DNA of 5,280 bases, taken from Alphaproteobacteria bacterium. Its GTDB lineage: Bacteria; Pseudomonadota; Alphaproteobacteria; Zavarziniales; Zavarziniaceae. A program made the translations under genes and the position numbers. The notes under the pieces were generated by a model, which saw only the letters and a list, made by a program, of their open reading frames with translations, had not been told where the DNA came from and did no database searches. Where the stretch lies: contig JAJFJE010000046.1 of NCBI GenBank assembly GCA_021774355.1, positions 1-5,280 of the forward strand, in the 5' to 3' direction. Numbering within the stretch: position 1 is the first letter of the stretch; each line of letters starts with the position of its first letter. Below, in pieces: positions 1-5,280 of the stretch.

Positions 1-1
1 G

Positions 2-1324
2 ATCGGGAGCAATTCCGACGACGAGATCCACGGCTTCCGTAGCCAGGTCACGACCGTCCTGGGCGGCGCCGGCGCCGACCGGCTGTTCGGCGGTGACGCC
101 GCCGACACCCTGGACGGCGGGCAGGGCGACGATGTGCTGGCGGGCGGCGGCGCCGGCGATCTGCTGCTGGGAGGCGCCGGCTTCGTCACGGCGTCCTATG
201 AGAACGCGAGCCGCAGCGTCGTCGTCGATCTGCGCAGCCCCGCGGTCTTCACCGCGGGTGATGCGGTCGGCGATGTCTACGAGTCCATCGAAGCGTTCCG
301 CGGAAGCGATTTCTCGGACGTGTTCATCGGCAATGACGGCGACAACAGCTTCGAAGGCCTGGGCAGCGGCGATACCTTTGTCGCCGGGGCGGGCCGGGAC
401 ACGGTCGATGGCGGCCAGGGCACGGACCGGGTCAGTTACATCCTCGCCGCCAGCGGCGTGGTGCTCGACCTGGCCGACCCGAGCCTCAGCACCGGCGACG
501 CCGCCGGCGACGATTACCGCTCGATCGAGATCTTTTCCGGGTCCGACCAGGCGGACGAGCTGCGCGGCGACGGCGGGGCCAACAGCCTCGGCGGCGCCGG
601 GGGCGACGACGTCGTCGACGGCCGGGACGGCGACGACATCCTGTCCGGCGACCTCGGTGACGATATCCTGGTCGGCGGCGCCGGGGCCGACGCGCTGGCG
701 GGCGGCGCCGGCATCGATACGGCGAGCTACCGCGCCGCGGGCGGCGTCGTGGTGGCGCTAGACGGCTCGCTGGCCGCCACCGGGGACGCCCTTGGTGACA
801 GTTTCGACAGCATCGAGATCCTGCTCGGGGCGCTCGCCGGGCGCAACCGGGTGCGCGGCGACCCCCCAGACAACACGGTTATGGGGGGCGCTCAGGGGGT
901 CACCCGGGAAAGCGGCCCCGGCCGCCACAAGCTGCTTGGCGGCGGCGACAATGACCGCCTGTTCGGCGGCGGCGACAATGACCAGATGTTCGGCGGCGAC
1001 GGCGACGACAGTCTGTCGGGCGGTTCCGGCGGCGACAGCCTGCGCGGCGAGCGTGGCGACGACATCCTGACCGGCGGCACCAACCGGGACAGCTTCGTTT
1101 TCACCACGCGCGATTTCGGGCACGACGTGATCACCGACTGGGAAGGCGGCACGGACCGCCTGCGGGTCACCGCCACCGTGGCCAGCGCGCCCGAGGATTT
1201 CGTGATTTCCGGCAATGGCTCGGCCCTCGTCACCCTGACCGTGCTGGCGGATCCGACCAGCGTCATCGAACTCCGCAGCGCCAACCCATTCACCATCACG
1301 GCCGGTGATTTCGATTTCGTCTGA
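2..1324 (+). CDS. RTX / hemolysin-type calcium-binding repeat protein, C-terminal part (5' truncated)
   Basis: The reading frame is open from the first bases of the window to TGA at 1322-1324, giving 440 residues; the true start is upstream. The GTG at 134 is an internal valine codon inside a repeat, not a start. The protein is rich in Gly and Asp with many GGxGxDxLx nonapeptides, which in RTX proteins bind Ca2+ and fold into parallel beta-rolls outside the cell. Nonapeptide blocks lie at about 62-184, 590-718 and 884-1090, separated by three modules of about 47 residues (188-331, 428-568, 719-859). The final 77 residues lack repeats, include GHDVITDW and end in DFDFV, as expected for an uncleaved type I secretion signal. 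No catalytic domain is visible, so the function (adhesin, S-layer-like protein, or passive tail of an enzyme or toxin) cannot be decided. No type I secretion genes are in view. Family assignment is firm, specific role unknown. Confidence 0.93.
   Translation: MGSNSDDEIHGFRSQVTTVLGGAGADRLFGGDAADTLDGGQGDDVLAGGGAGDLLLGGAGFVTASYENASRSVVVDLRSPAVFTAGDAVGDVYESIEAFRGSDFSDVFIGNDGDNSFEGLGSGDTFVAGAGRDTVDGGQGTDRVSYILAASGVVLDLADPSLSTGDAAGDDYRSIEIFSGSDQADELRGDGGANSLGGAGGDDVVDGRDGDDILSGDLGDDILVGGAGADALAGGAGIDTASYRAAGGVVVALDGSLAATGDALGDSFDSIEILLGALAGRNRVRGDPPDNTVMGGAQGVTRESGPGRHKLLGGGDNDRLFGGGDNDQMFGGDGDDSLSGGSGGDSLRGERGDDILTGGTNRDSFVFTTRDFGHDVITDWEGGTDRLRVTATVASAPEDFVISGNGSALVTLTVLADPTSVIELRSANPFTITAGDFDFV
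62..184 (+). repeat. First RTX nonapeptide block
   Basis: Four consecutive 9-residue units are read in frame at 62-88 (GGAGADRLF), 89-115 (GGDAADTLD), 116-142 (GGQGDDVLA) and 143-169 (GGGAGDLLL), followed by a partial GGAGF. The third unit is a full match to GGxGxDxLx; the others each lack one or more of the standard Gly/Asp positions. These are protein-level repeats inside the RTX gene, not separate DNA elements. Confidence 0.85.
188..859 (+). repeat. Three copies of a ~47-residue RTX inter-block module
   Basis: Three related segments are encoded at 188-331 (48 residues), 428-568 (47) and 719-859 (47). Each starts with SY (TASY, RVSY, TASY), continues with a hydrophobic strand (SVVVDL, GVVLDL, GVVVAL), then a GDAxGD-type turn (GDAVGD, GDAAGD, GDALGD), then SIE, and ends before a new nonapeptide block. 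Spacing between starts is 80 and 97 residues. This pattern is familiar from alphaproteobacterial RTX proteins and suggests internal duplication of a module plus its calcium block. The third copy is the most diverged: its tail reads GALAGRNRVRG where copies 1 and 2 have GSD...D...G. Confidence 0.8.
590..718 (+). repeat. Second RTX nonapeptide block
   Basis: Between the second and third long modules the frame encodes about five nonapeptide-like units, with GGAGGDDVV, GRDGDDILS, GDLGDDILV, GGAGADALA and GGAGID. Asp is retained at the calcium-binding positions in nearly all of them, so this looks like an intact stretch of beta-roll, unlike the region after 820. Confidence 0.82.
884..1090 (+). repeat. 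Last RTX nonapeptide block, first two units degenerate; contains a 27-bp tandem repeat
   Basis: Units in strict 9-residue register are 884-910 (GGAQGVTRE), 911-937 (SGPGRHKLL), 938-964 (GGGDNDRLF), 965-991 (GGGDNDQMF), 992-1018 (GGDGDDSLS), 1019-1045 (GGSGGDSLR), 1046-1072 (GERGDDILT) and the start of a last one (GGTNRD). The first two have lost the Asp normally needed for calcium binding. The units at 938 and 965 are tandem copies that share 18 identical bases at their start (GGCGGCGGCGACAATGAC), pointing to a recent 27-bp duplication or to gene conversion. Confidence 0.82.
1091..1321 (+). other. Probable C-terminal type I secretion signal region of the RTX protein
   Basis: The last 77 residues follow the final nonapeptide and contain no further repeats. 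They open with SFVF and GHDVITDW, a common transition after RTX blocks (compare the usual GxDxITDF), then form a beta-rich region with few charges and end in a short acidic/hydrophobic tail (GDFDFV). Type I substrates carry an uncleaved signal in about the last 60 residues, often ending in hydrophobic residues. The assignment rests on position and composition; there is no strict sequence motif for such signals. Confidence 0.6.
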
Positions 1325-1325
1325 C

Positions 1326-1348
1326 GGCGCCGGGCCGTGGCCGGCGCC
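1326..1348 (+). terminator. GC-only hairpin directly after the RTX stop codon, possible intrinsic terminator
   Basis: A perfect 8-bp inverted repeat GGCGCCGG (1326-1333) / CCGGCGCC (1341-1348) with a 7-nt loop begins two bases after the TGA of the RTX gene. It is followed by CCG and only three T (1352-1354), so the U-tract is weak. The position fits a terminator between two functionally unrelated genes, but a structured spacer or a 3'-end protection hairpin is equally possible. Confidence 0.45.
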
Positions 1349-1418
1349 CCGTTTGCCGCGGCGGCGGCATCGCTCGTGACCCCTGGCGGCGGCGGCCCGT
1401 TGGCGGCACCATGGGCGG

Positions 1419-1442
1419 GTCCCGGCGCCCCGGTGCCGGGAC
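1419..1442 (+). promoter_or_regulatory. Inverted repeat in the leader upstream of the carboxylase operon
   Basis: GTCCCGGC (1419-1426) and GCCGGGAC (1435-1442) form a perfect 8-bp stem with an 8-nt loop, extendable by G-U pairs. It ends 36 bp before the GTG start of the carboxyltransferase gene and 24 bp before its ribosome binding site, and is followed by TGTTTG. It could be a second terminator-like hairpin or attenuator, an operator palindrome, or chance in very GC-rich DNA. It does not resemble any regulator site I can name. Confidence 0.35.
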
Positions 1443-1466
1443 TGTTTGCGTTGCATTGCAGCATCT

Positions 1467-1470
1467 GGAG
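1467..1470 (+). promoter_or_regulatory. Ribosome binding site that fixes the GTG start of the carboxyltransferase gene
   Basis: GGAG at 1467-1470 sits 8 bases before the GTG at 1479. The frame is also open to an upstream TTG at 1446, but that start would lie ahead of this site and would add 11 residues with no family similarity. The GTG start gives 535 residues, the usual length for the family. Confidence 0.75.
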
Positions 1471-1478
1471 CATGGCCG

Positions 1479-3086
1479 GTGACCGTCATCACCTCGCGCG
1501 TCGAGACCCGTTCGGCCGAATTTGCCGCTTTTCGGACCCATAATCTGGCCCTGGTCGACGCCCTGCGGGCCAAGGCGGCAGCGGTCGCCGAAGGCGGCGG
1601 CCCGGCGGCGCGGGACCGCCATGTGGCCCGCGGCAAGCTGCTGCCGCGGCACCGGGTCGAGGGGCTGCTCGATCCCGGAAGCGCCTTTCTCGAGCTGAAC
1701 CAACTGGCGGCCGACGGGCTCTATGACGGGGCGTCGCCCGGCGCCGGGCTGATCACCGGCATCGGCCAGGTCGCGGGCCGCAGCTGCGTGATTGTGTGCA
1801 ACGACGCGACGGTCAAGGGCGGCACCTATTACCCGATGACGGTGAAGAAGCATCTGCGGGCCCAGGAAATCGCCGCGGAAAACCGCCTGCCGTGCCTCTA
1901 TCTGGTGGATTCGGGCGGGGCCAACCTGCCCAACCAGGACGAGGTCTTTCCCGACAAGCTGCATTTCGGCCGGATCTTCTATAACCAGGCCCAGATGTCG
2001 GCCGCGGGCATTCCCCAGATCGCCCTGGTCATGGGCAGTTGCACCGCGGGCGGTGCCTATGTTCCGGCGATGTCGGACGAGTCGGTCATCGTGCGCGGCC
2101 AGGGCACCATCTTCCTGGCCGGCCCACCCCTGGTCAAAGCCGCGACCGGCGAGGTGGTCAGCGCCGAGGCGCTGGGCGGCGGCGATGTTCATGCCCGGAT
2201 CTCGGGCGTGGTCGATCATCTGGCCCAGGACGACCGCCATGCCCTGGCCATTGCCCGGAGGATCGTGGCGACCCTGGGGCCGGCCCCGCCGCCGGCGCTC
2301 GCCGGCATCGCGCCGGAAGACCCGCATTATGACCCTGACGAGCTTTACGGCCTCGTTCCACCCGATCTCAAGACGCAATATGACGTGCGCGAGGTGATCG
2401 CCCGGCTGGTCGACGGCAGCCGGCTCGACGAATTCAAGGCCAATTACGGGGCCACCCTGGTGACCGGCTTCGCCCATCTCTGGGGCATGCCCGTGGGCAT
2501 CCTGGCGAATAACGGCATCCTGTTCTCGGAGGCGGCCCTGAAGGGCGCGCACTTCATCGAATTATGCTGCCAGCGGCGTATCCCGCTGCTGTTCCTGCAG
2601 AACATTTCAGGCTTCATGGTCGGCCAGAAATACGAGGCCGGGGGCATCGCCAAGGACGGCGCCAAACTGGTCGCGGCGGTCGCCTGCGCCCAGGTGCCCA
2701 AATTGACCCTGATCATCGGCGGCTCCTTCGGCGCGGGCAACTATGGCATGTGCGGACGGGCCTATGGGCCGCGCTTCCTGTGGACCTGGCCCAATGCGAG
2801 GATTTCGGTAATGGGCGGCGAGCAGGCGGCTGCGGTGCTGGCGACGGTCCGCCGGGACGCCCTGGAGGCGCGCGGCGAGACCTGGTCGGCGGCCGACGAA
2901 GAGGGGTTCAGGGCGCCCATCCGGGATCGCTACGAGGTCCAGGGCAGTCCTTACTATGCAACCGCCCGGCTGTGGGACGACGGCGTCATCGCGCCGGCGG
3001 ACAGCCGCAGGGTGCTTGCCCTGTCGCTTGCCGCCGCGCTGAATGCCCCGATCGGCGAGCCACGTTTCGGCGTGTTCCGGATGTGA
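1479..3086 (+). CDS. liuB: 3-methylcrotonyl-CoA carboxylase, beta (carboxyltransferase) subunit
   Basis: This 535-residue protein transfers the carboxyl group from biotin to 3-methylcrotonyl-CoA, giving 3-methylglutaconyl-CoA (EC 6.4.1.4) in cytosolic leucine/isovalerate breakdown. It has the N- and C-terminal carboxyltransferase (crotonase-fold) domains. Family-typical segments are the RHxARGKLLPRHRV-like region near residue 50, KGGTYYPMTVKKHLRAQEIA near 110, GSCTAGGAYVPAM at 186-198, PPLVKAATGE downstream, GGSFGAGNYGM at 414-424 and MGGEQAA at 445-451. The C-terminus (YYATARLWDDG...RFGVFRM) matches the family end. The two glycine-rich motifs are those that form oxyanion holes for biotin and the acyl-CoA. 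It is followed after 23 bp by the hydratase gene and then by the biotin carboxylase subunit, the liuB-liuC-liuD order. Geranyl-CoA carboxylase (atuC) and propionyl-CoA carboxylase beta are the alternatives; sequence motifs and the neighbouring hydratase favour methylcrotonyl-CoA. mccB is a synonym. Confidence 0.95.
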   Translation: MTVITSRVETRSAEFAAFRTHNLALVDALRAKAAAVAEGGGPAARDRHVARGKLLPRHRVEGLLDPGSAFLELNQLAADGLYDGASPGAGLITGIGQVAGRSCVIVCNDATVKGGTYYPMTVKKHLRAQEIAAENRLPCLYLVDSGGANLPNQDEVFPDKLHFGRIFYNQAQMSAAGIPQIALVMGSCTAGGAYVPAMSDESVIVRGQGTIFLAGPPLVKAATGEVVSAEALGGGDVHARISGVVDHLAQDDRHALAIARRIVATLGPAPPPALAGIAPEDPHYDPDELYGLVPPDLKTQYDVREVIARLVDGSRLDEFKANYGATLVTGFAHLWGMPVGILANNGILFSEAALKGAHFIELCCQRRIPLLFLQNISGFMVGQKYEAGGIAKDGAKLVAAVACAQVPKLTLIIGGSFGAGNYGMCGRAYGPRFLWTWPNARISVMGGEQAAAVLATVRRDALEARGETWSAADEEGFRAPIRDRYEVQGSPYYATARLWDDGVIAPADSRRVLALSLAAALNAPIGEPRFGVFRM

Positions 3087-3099
3087 TCAACACAGAAGT

Positions 3100-3104
3100 G
3101 GAGG
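3100..3104 (+). promoter_or_regulatory. Ribosome binding site of the hydratase gene
   Basis: A full GGAGG at 3100-3104 lies 5 bases before the ATG at 3110, in the 23-bp gap after the carboxyltransferase stop codon. It decides the start: the same frame is open far upstream (through the carboxyltransferase gene), but only the ATG at 3110 has this site. Confidence 0.85.
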
Positions 3105-3109
3105 ACGGC

Positions 3110-3943
3110 ATGACCGAACCGGTGGATATAGCTCCGACGACCGAACTGGGTGGGACCGCGCGCGGTGTTCATTTTGCGGTCACCCCGGCTGGCTTGGCGG
3201 TGGTGACCCTGGCCCGTCCCGACCGGCATAATTGCTTCGACGACCAGATGATCGAGCGGCTGTCGGAGATTTTCGACGATATCGCCCGGCAAAACGGCAT
3301 CCGCGCCCTGATTCTGCGCGCCGACGGGACCAGTTTCTCGGCCGGCGGCGATATTGAATGGATGCGCCGGCAGGGGGCCCAGCCCTATGCCGATAATCTG
3401 GCCGACGCCCGGGCTCTCGCCCTGATGTTCAAGCGCCTCGACCGCCTGCCCGTGCCCTCCCTGGCCCTGGTCGACGGGGCGGCCTTTGGCGGCGGGGTCG
3501 GCCTGGCCGCCTGCTGCGATATCGTCCTGTGCACGCCGCGGGCGAGCTTCTGCCTGTCCGAGGTGAAGATCGGCCTGATGCCCGCGACCGTCCTGCCCTA
3601 TGCCGCGCGCGCCCTGGGCGCGCGCCAGGCCCGGCGCTACGCCATGACGGCCGAGCGGATCGACGCCCATCTCGCCATGCGGCTGGGCCTGGTACACGAG
3701 TTGCTCGACGACGCCGCCGCGATGGAACACCGCGCCGACCAGCTGGTCGACCTGCTATTTCGTAATGCACCAGGTGCCATGACCGAGGGCAAGGCACTGG
3801 TCCACGACATCGTCGGCTGCGTGATCGACGACGAGTTGATCGACGTCACGGCGGCGGCGATCGCCCGCCGGCGGACCACGGCCGAGGCCCGCGAGGGCTT
3901 CGCCGCCTTTCTCGACAAGCGGCCGCCGGCCTGGGCGCCGTGA
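3110..3943 (+). CDS. liuC: 3-methylglutaconyl-CoA hydratase (enoyl-CoA hydratase/isomerase family)
   Basis: This 277-residue crotonase-family protein is predicted to hydrate 3-methylglutaconyl-CoA to 3-hydroxy-3-methylglutaryl-CoA (EC 4.2.1.18), the step after the carboxylase encoded on either side of it. The first ~18 residues are a loose extension. The oxyanion-hole segments are FSAGGDIEWM at 76-85 and DGAAFGGGVGLAACCD at 122-137; SEVKIGL at 150-156 supplies Glu151, the position of the second catalytic Glu of crotonases. The first catalytic Glu position is Gly131, as I recall for bacterial LiuC-type enzymes, whereas human AUH keeps Glu. The C-terminal REGFAAFLDKRPPAW end is typical of methylglutaconyl-CoA hydratases. 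Its stop codon overlaps the next start by 4 bases (GTGA), so translation is probably coupled. A general enoyl-CoA hydratase or isohexenylglutaconyl-CoA hydratase (atuE) is the alternative; context between two carboxylase subunits supports LiuC. Confidence 0.9.
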   Translation: MTEPVDIAPTTELGGTARGVHFAVTPAGLAVVTLARPDRHNCFDDQMIERLSEIFDDIARQNGIRALILRADGTSFSAGGDIEWMRRQGAQPYADNLADARALALMFKRLDRLPVPSLALVDGAAFGGGVGLAACCDIVLCTPRASFCLSEVKIGLMPATVLPYAARALGARQARRYAMTAERIDAHLAMRLGLVHELLDDAAAMEHRADQLVDLLFRNAPGAMTEGKALVHDIVGCVIDDELIDVTAAAIARRRTTAEAREGFAAFLDKRPPAWAP

Positions 3944-5280
3944 AGCGGCTGCTGATCGCCAACCGCGGCGAGATCGCGGTCCGCATCGCCGAGACCGCCC
4001 GGGCCATGGGCGTCGAGGTGGCGATGATCTGTTCGGCGCTCGACCGGGACGGGCGGCATCTACGCCATGCCGACCGCGCCCTGTGCATCGGCGGCACAAC
4101 CCCGGCGGAAAGCTACCTCGATGCCGCCAAGATCATCGCGGCGGCGCTGCGGCTGGGCGCCGACGCCGTCCATCCGGGGTATGGCTTCCTGGCCGAGAAC
4201 GCGGATTTCGCTGCGGCCGTGGGGGCCGCGGGCCTGACCTGGGTGGGCCCGCCGGCGGCGGCGATCCGCGCCATGGGGCTGAAGGATCGGGCCAAGCAGG
4301 CGATGGCCGCGGCCGGCGTGGCGGTCCTGCCCGGCTGGTCTTGCGATGATGAAGATCACATCCCCGAGATCCCCGAGGCCGGTTATCCGCTGCTGGTCAA
4401 GCCGGTCGCCGGCGGCGGCGGCAAGGGGATGCAGGTGGTGGCAGCAGCCCGGGATCTGCCCGCGGCGCTGGCCGCTGCCCGGCGCACCGCGCAGGCGGCG
4501 TTCGGCGACGGACGCCTGATGCTCGAGCGGCTGCTCGACCGGCCGCGCCATGTCGAACTTCAGATCTGCGCCGACAGCCATGGCCATGTGGTGCACCTGT
4601 TCGATCGCGACTGCTCGGTTCAGCGGCGCCACCAGAAGGTCGTCGAAGAGGCGCCGGCGGCCGATATCGACGATGATGTCCGGGCGGCGATGGCCAAGGC
4701 CGCCGTGGCGGCGGCCCGGGCGATCGGCTATGCCGGGGTCGGTACCGTCGAGTTTCTGCTCGAGGGCCGGGGCCGGGCGGCGCAGTTCTGGTTCATGGAG
4801 ATGAACACCCGTCTTCAGGTCGAGCACCGGGTAACCGAAGCAATTACGGGCATCGATCTGGTCGAGTGGCAGCTGCGGCTGGCCTGCGGCGAGCCGCTGC
4901 CGGTGACCCAGGCGCAGATCGCATGCCGCGGTCATGCCGTCGAGCTGCGCCTTTACGCCGAAGCGCCGGCGCGCGGCTTTCTGCCCTCGGCCGGGCGGCT
5001 GCGCCATCTGGTGCTGCCCGAAGCGCCGGGTTTGGTGATCGACCGGTCGGTCGATTCCGGCGATGTCATCGGCGCCGCGTTCGATCCCCTGATCGCCAAG
5101 CTGGTGGTTCACGGCGACAGTCGTGACCAGGCCCTTGGGCGGGCGCGGGCGGCCCTGGCCGCCACCGAGCTTGCCGGCGTGGAGAGCAACCAGCTGTTTC
5201 TGGCGCGGCTCCTCGACCATTCCGAAATTGCCGCAGGGCCGGTCGATACCGGCTTTGTCGAACGCGCCGCCGGGGCGCTG
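3940..5280 (+). CDS. liuD: 3-methylcrotonyl-CoA carboxylase, alpha (biotin carboxylase / biotin carrier) subunit, 3' truncated
   Basis: The frame is open from GTG 3940 to the window edge (447 residues of an expected ~650-670). The GTG overlaps the hydratase stop codon by 4 bases, has no clear ribosome binding site, and gives the standard N-terminus MKRLLIANRGEIAVRI. The visible part is a whole biotin carboxylase module: N-domain to about residue 112, ATP-grasp with Lys115, Lys154, GGGGKG at 158-163, His204, Gln228-His231-Lys233 (SVQRRHQK), Glu271, Glu287, Asn289, Arg291, Gln293-Val294-Glu295, then the C-domain with Arg337 (GHAVELRLYAE) and GFLPSAG. All expected ATP, bicarbonate and biotin residues are present. 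Oddities are Arg297 where VEHPVTE normally has Pro, LAEN instead of LSEN near residue 87, and a loop between Glu271 and Glu287 that is 4 residues longer than in E. coli AccC. The biotinyl-lysine domain lies beyond the window. Without it, AccC, propionyl- or geranyl-CoA carboxylase alpha cannot be excluded by sequence alone; operon context supports MCC. mccA is a synonym. Confidence 0.92.
   Translation, partial: MKRLLIANRGEIAVRIAETARAMGVEVAMICSALDRDGRHLRHADRALCIGGTTPAESYLDAAKIIAAALRLGADAVHPGYGFLAENADFAAAVGAAGLTWVGPPAAAIRAMGLKDRAKQAMAAAGVAVLPGWSCDDEDHIPEIPEAGYPLLVKPVAGGGGKGMQVVAAARDLPAALAAARRTAQAAFGDGRLMLERLLDRPRHVELQICADSHGHVVHLFDRDCSVQRRHQKVVEEAPAADIDDDVRAAMAKAAVAAARAIGYAGVGTVEFLLEGRGRAAQFWFMEMNTRLQVEHRVTEAITGIDLVEWQLRLACGEPLPVTQAQIACRGHAVELRLYAEAPARGFLPSAGRLRHLVLPEAPGLVIDRSVDSGDVIGAAFDPLIAKLVVHGDSRDQALGRARAALAATELAGVESNQLFLARLLDHSEIAAGPVDTGFVERAAGAL

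Noticed and set aside
93..761. 222-residue + strand frame inside the RTX gene
   Set aside because: It is an out-of-frame reading of the RTX repeats, rich in Ala/Ser/Thr/Arg, while the real frame shows clear calcium-binding repeats throughout.
938..991. Tandem 27-bp repeat as a possible CRISPR or DNA-level regulatory repeat
   Set aside because: It is in frame, encodes adjacent RTX nonapeptides, and has no spacers; protein repeat coding explains it fully.
1354..1369. Hairpin TGCCGC / GCGGCA with a 4-nt loop
   Set aside because: A 6-bp stem within a CGG-rich run is expected by chance at this base composition; not listed as a feature.
1446..1478. TTG start extending the carboxyltransferase by 11 residues
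   Set aside because: The extension lies upstream of the good GGAG site and does not resemble the family N-terminus; the GTG at 1479 gives the usual length.
1337..1543. 68-residue + strand frame in the spacer
   Set aside because: It starts inside the hairpin after the RTX gene, runs out of frame into the carboxyltransferase gene, and is Ala/Gly/Pro-rich without a ribosome binding site.
758..1636. 292-residue open frame on the minus strand across the RTX end and the spacer
   Set aside because: Ala/Val/Arg-rich mirror of the GGC/GAC repeat codons, with no ribosome binding site or known motif seen; it overlaps two confident genes.
1296..2552. 418-residue open frame on the minus strand
   Set aside because: It is antisense to the carboxyltransferase gene and crosses the intergenic hairpins. 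The composition is a shadow of the + strand codons and there is no recognisable family.
4060..5220. 386-residue open frame on the minus strand
   Set aside because: It lies wholly antisense to the biotin carboxylase coding region, which has every expected motif. Its translation is low-complexity (Arg/Gly/Gln/His/Pro) with no domain I recognise. Long antisense frames are normal in such GC-rich DNA.

Overview
The window is very G+C-rich, with G/C strongly preferred at third codon positions. It carries two unrelated blocks of genes, all on the + strand. The RTX protein style (GGxGxDxLx nonapeptides interleaved with SYxxAxxGVxVxL modules) and the compact leucine-degradation gene order suggest an alphaproteobacterium, perhaps Rhodospirillales-like. 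That placement is an inference from gene style and base composition, not from a marker gene.

Region 1 (2-1324) is the C-terminal 440 residues of a large RTX/hemolysin-type Ca2+-binding protein whose start lies upstream of the window. It has nonapeptide blocks, three copies of a module of about 47 residues, a partly degenerate stretch, a final run of good nonapeptides, and a C-terminal tail of the kind read by type I secretion systems.

Region 2 (1325-1478) is a 154-bp gap with two strong GC-only hairpins. One sits directly after the RTX stop codon and may be a terminator. The other lies 36 bp upstream of the next start codon. I see no convincing sigma-70 promoter in it.

Region 3 (1479-5280) is a tight operon with the order of the leucine/isovalerate utilisation (liu) genes: liuB (3-methylcrotonyl-CoA carboxylase carboxyltransferase subunit), liuC (3-methylglutaconyl-CoA hydratase, crotonase fold) and liuD (biotin carboxylase/biotin-carrier subunit, cut by the window end). 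LiuB and LiuD form the biotin enzyme that carboxylates 3-methylcrotonyl-CoA to 3-methylglutaconyl-CoA, and LiuC hydrates that to HMG-CoA. Isovaleryl-CoA dehydrogenase (liuA) and a liuR regulator are not directly upstream, because the RTX gene is there. HMG-CoA lyase (liuE) may lie downstream.

I found no RNA gene, CRISPR array, mobile element or clear new system. The oddities worth checking are the decayed RTX repeats, a Pro-to-Arg change in a highly conserved biotin carboxylase motif, and the hairpin-rich leader of the carboxylase operon.
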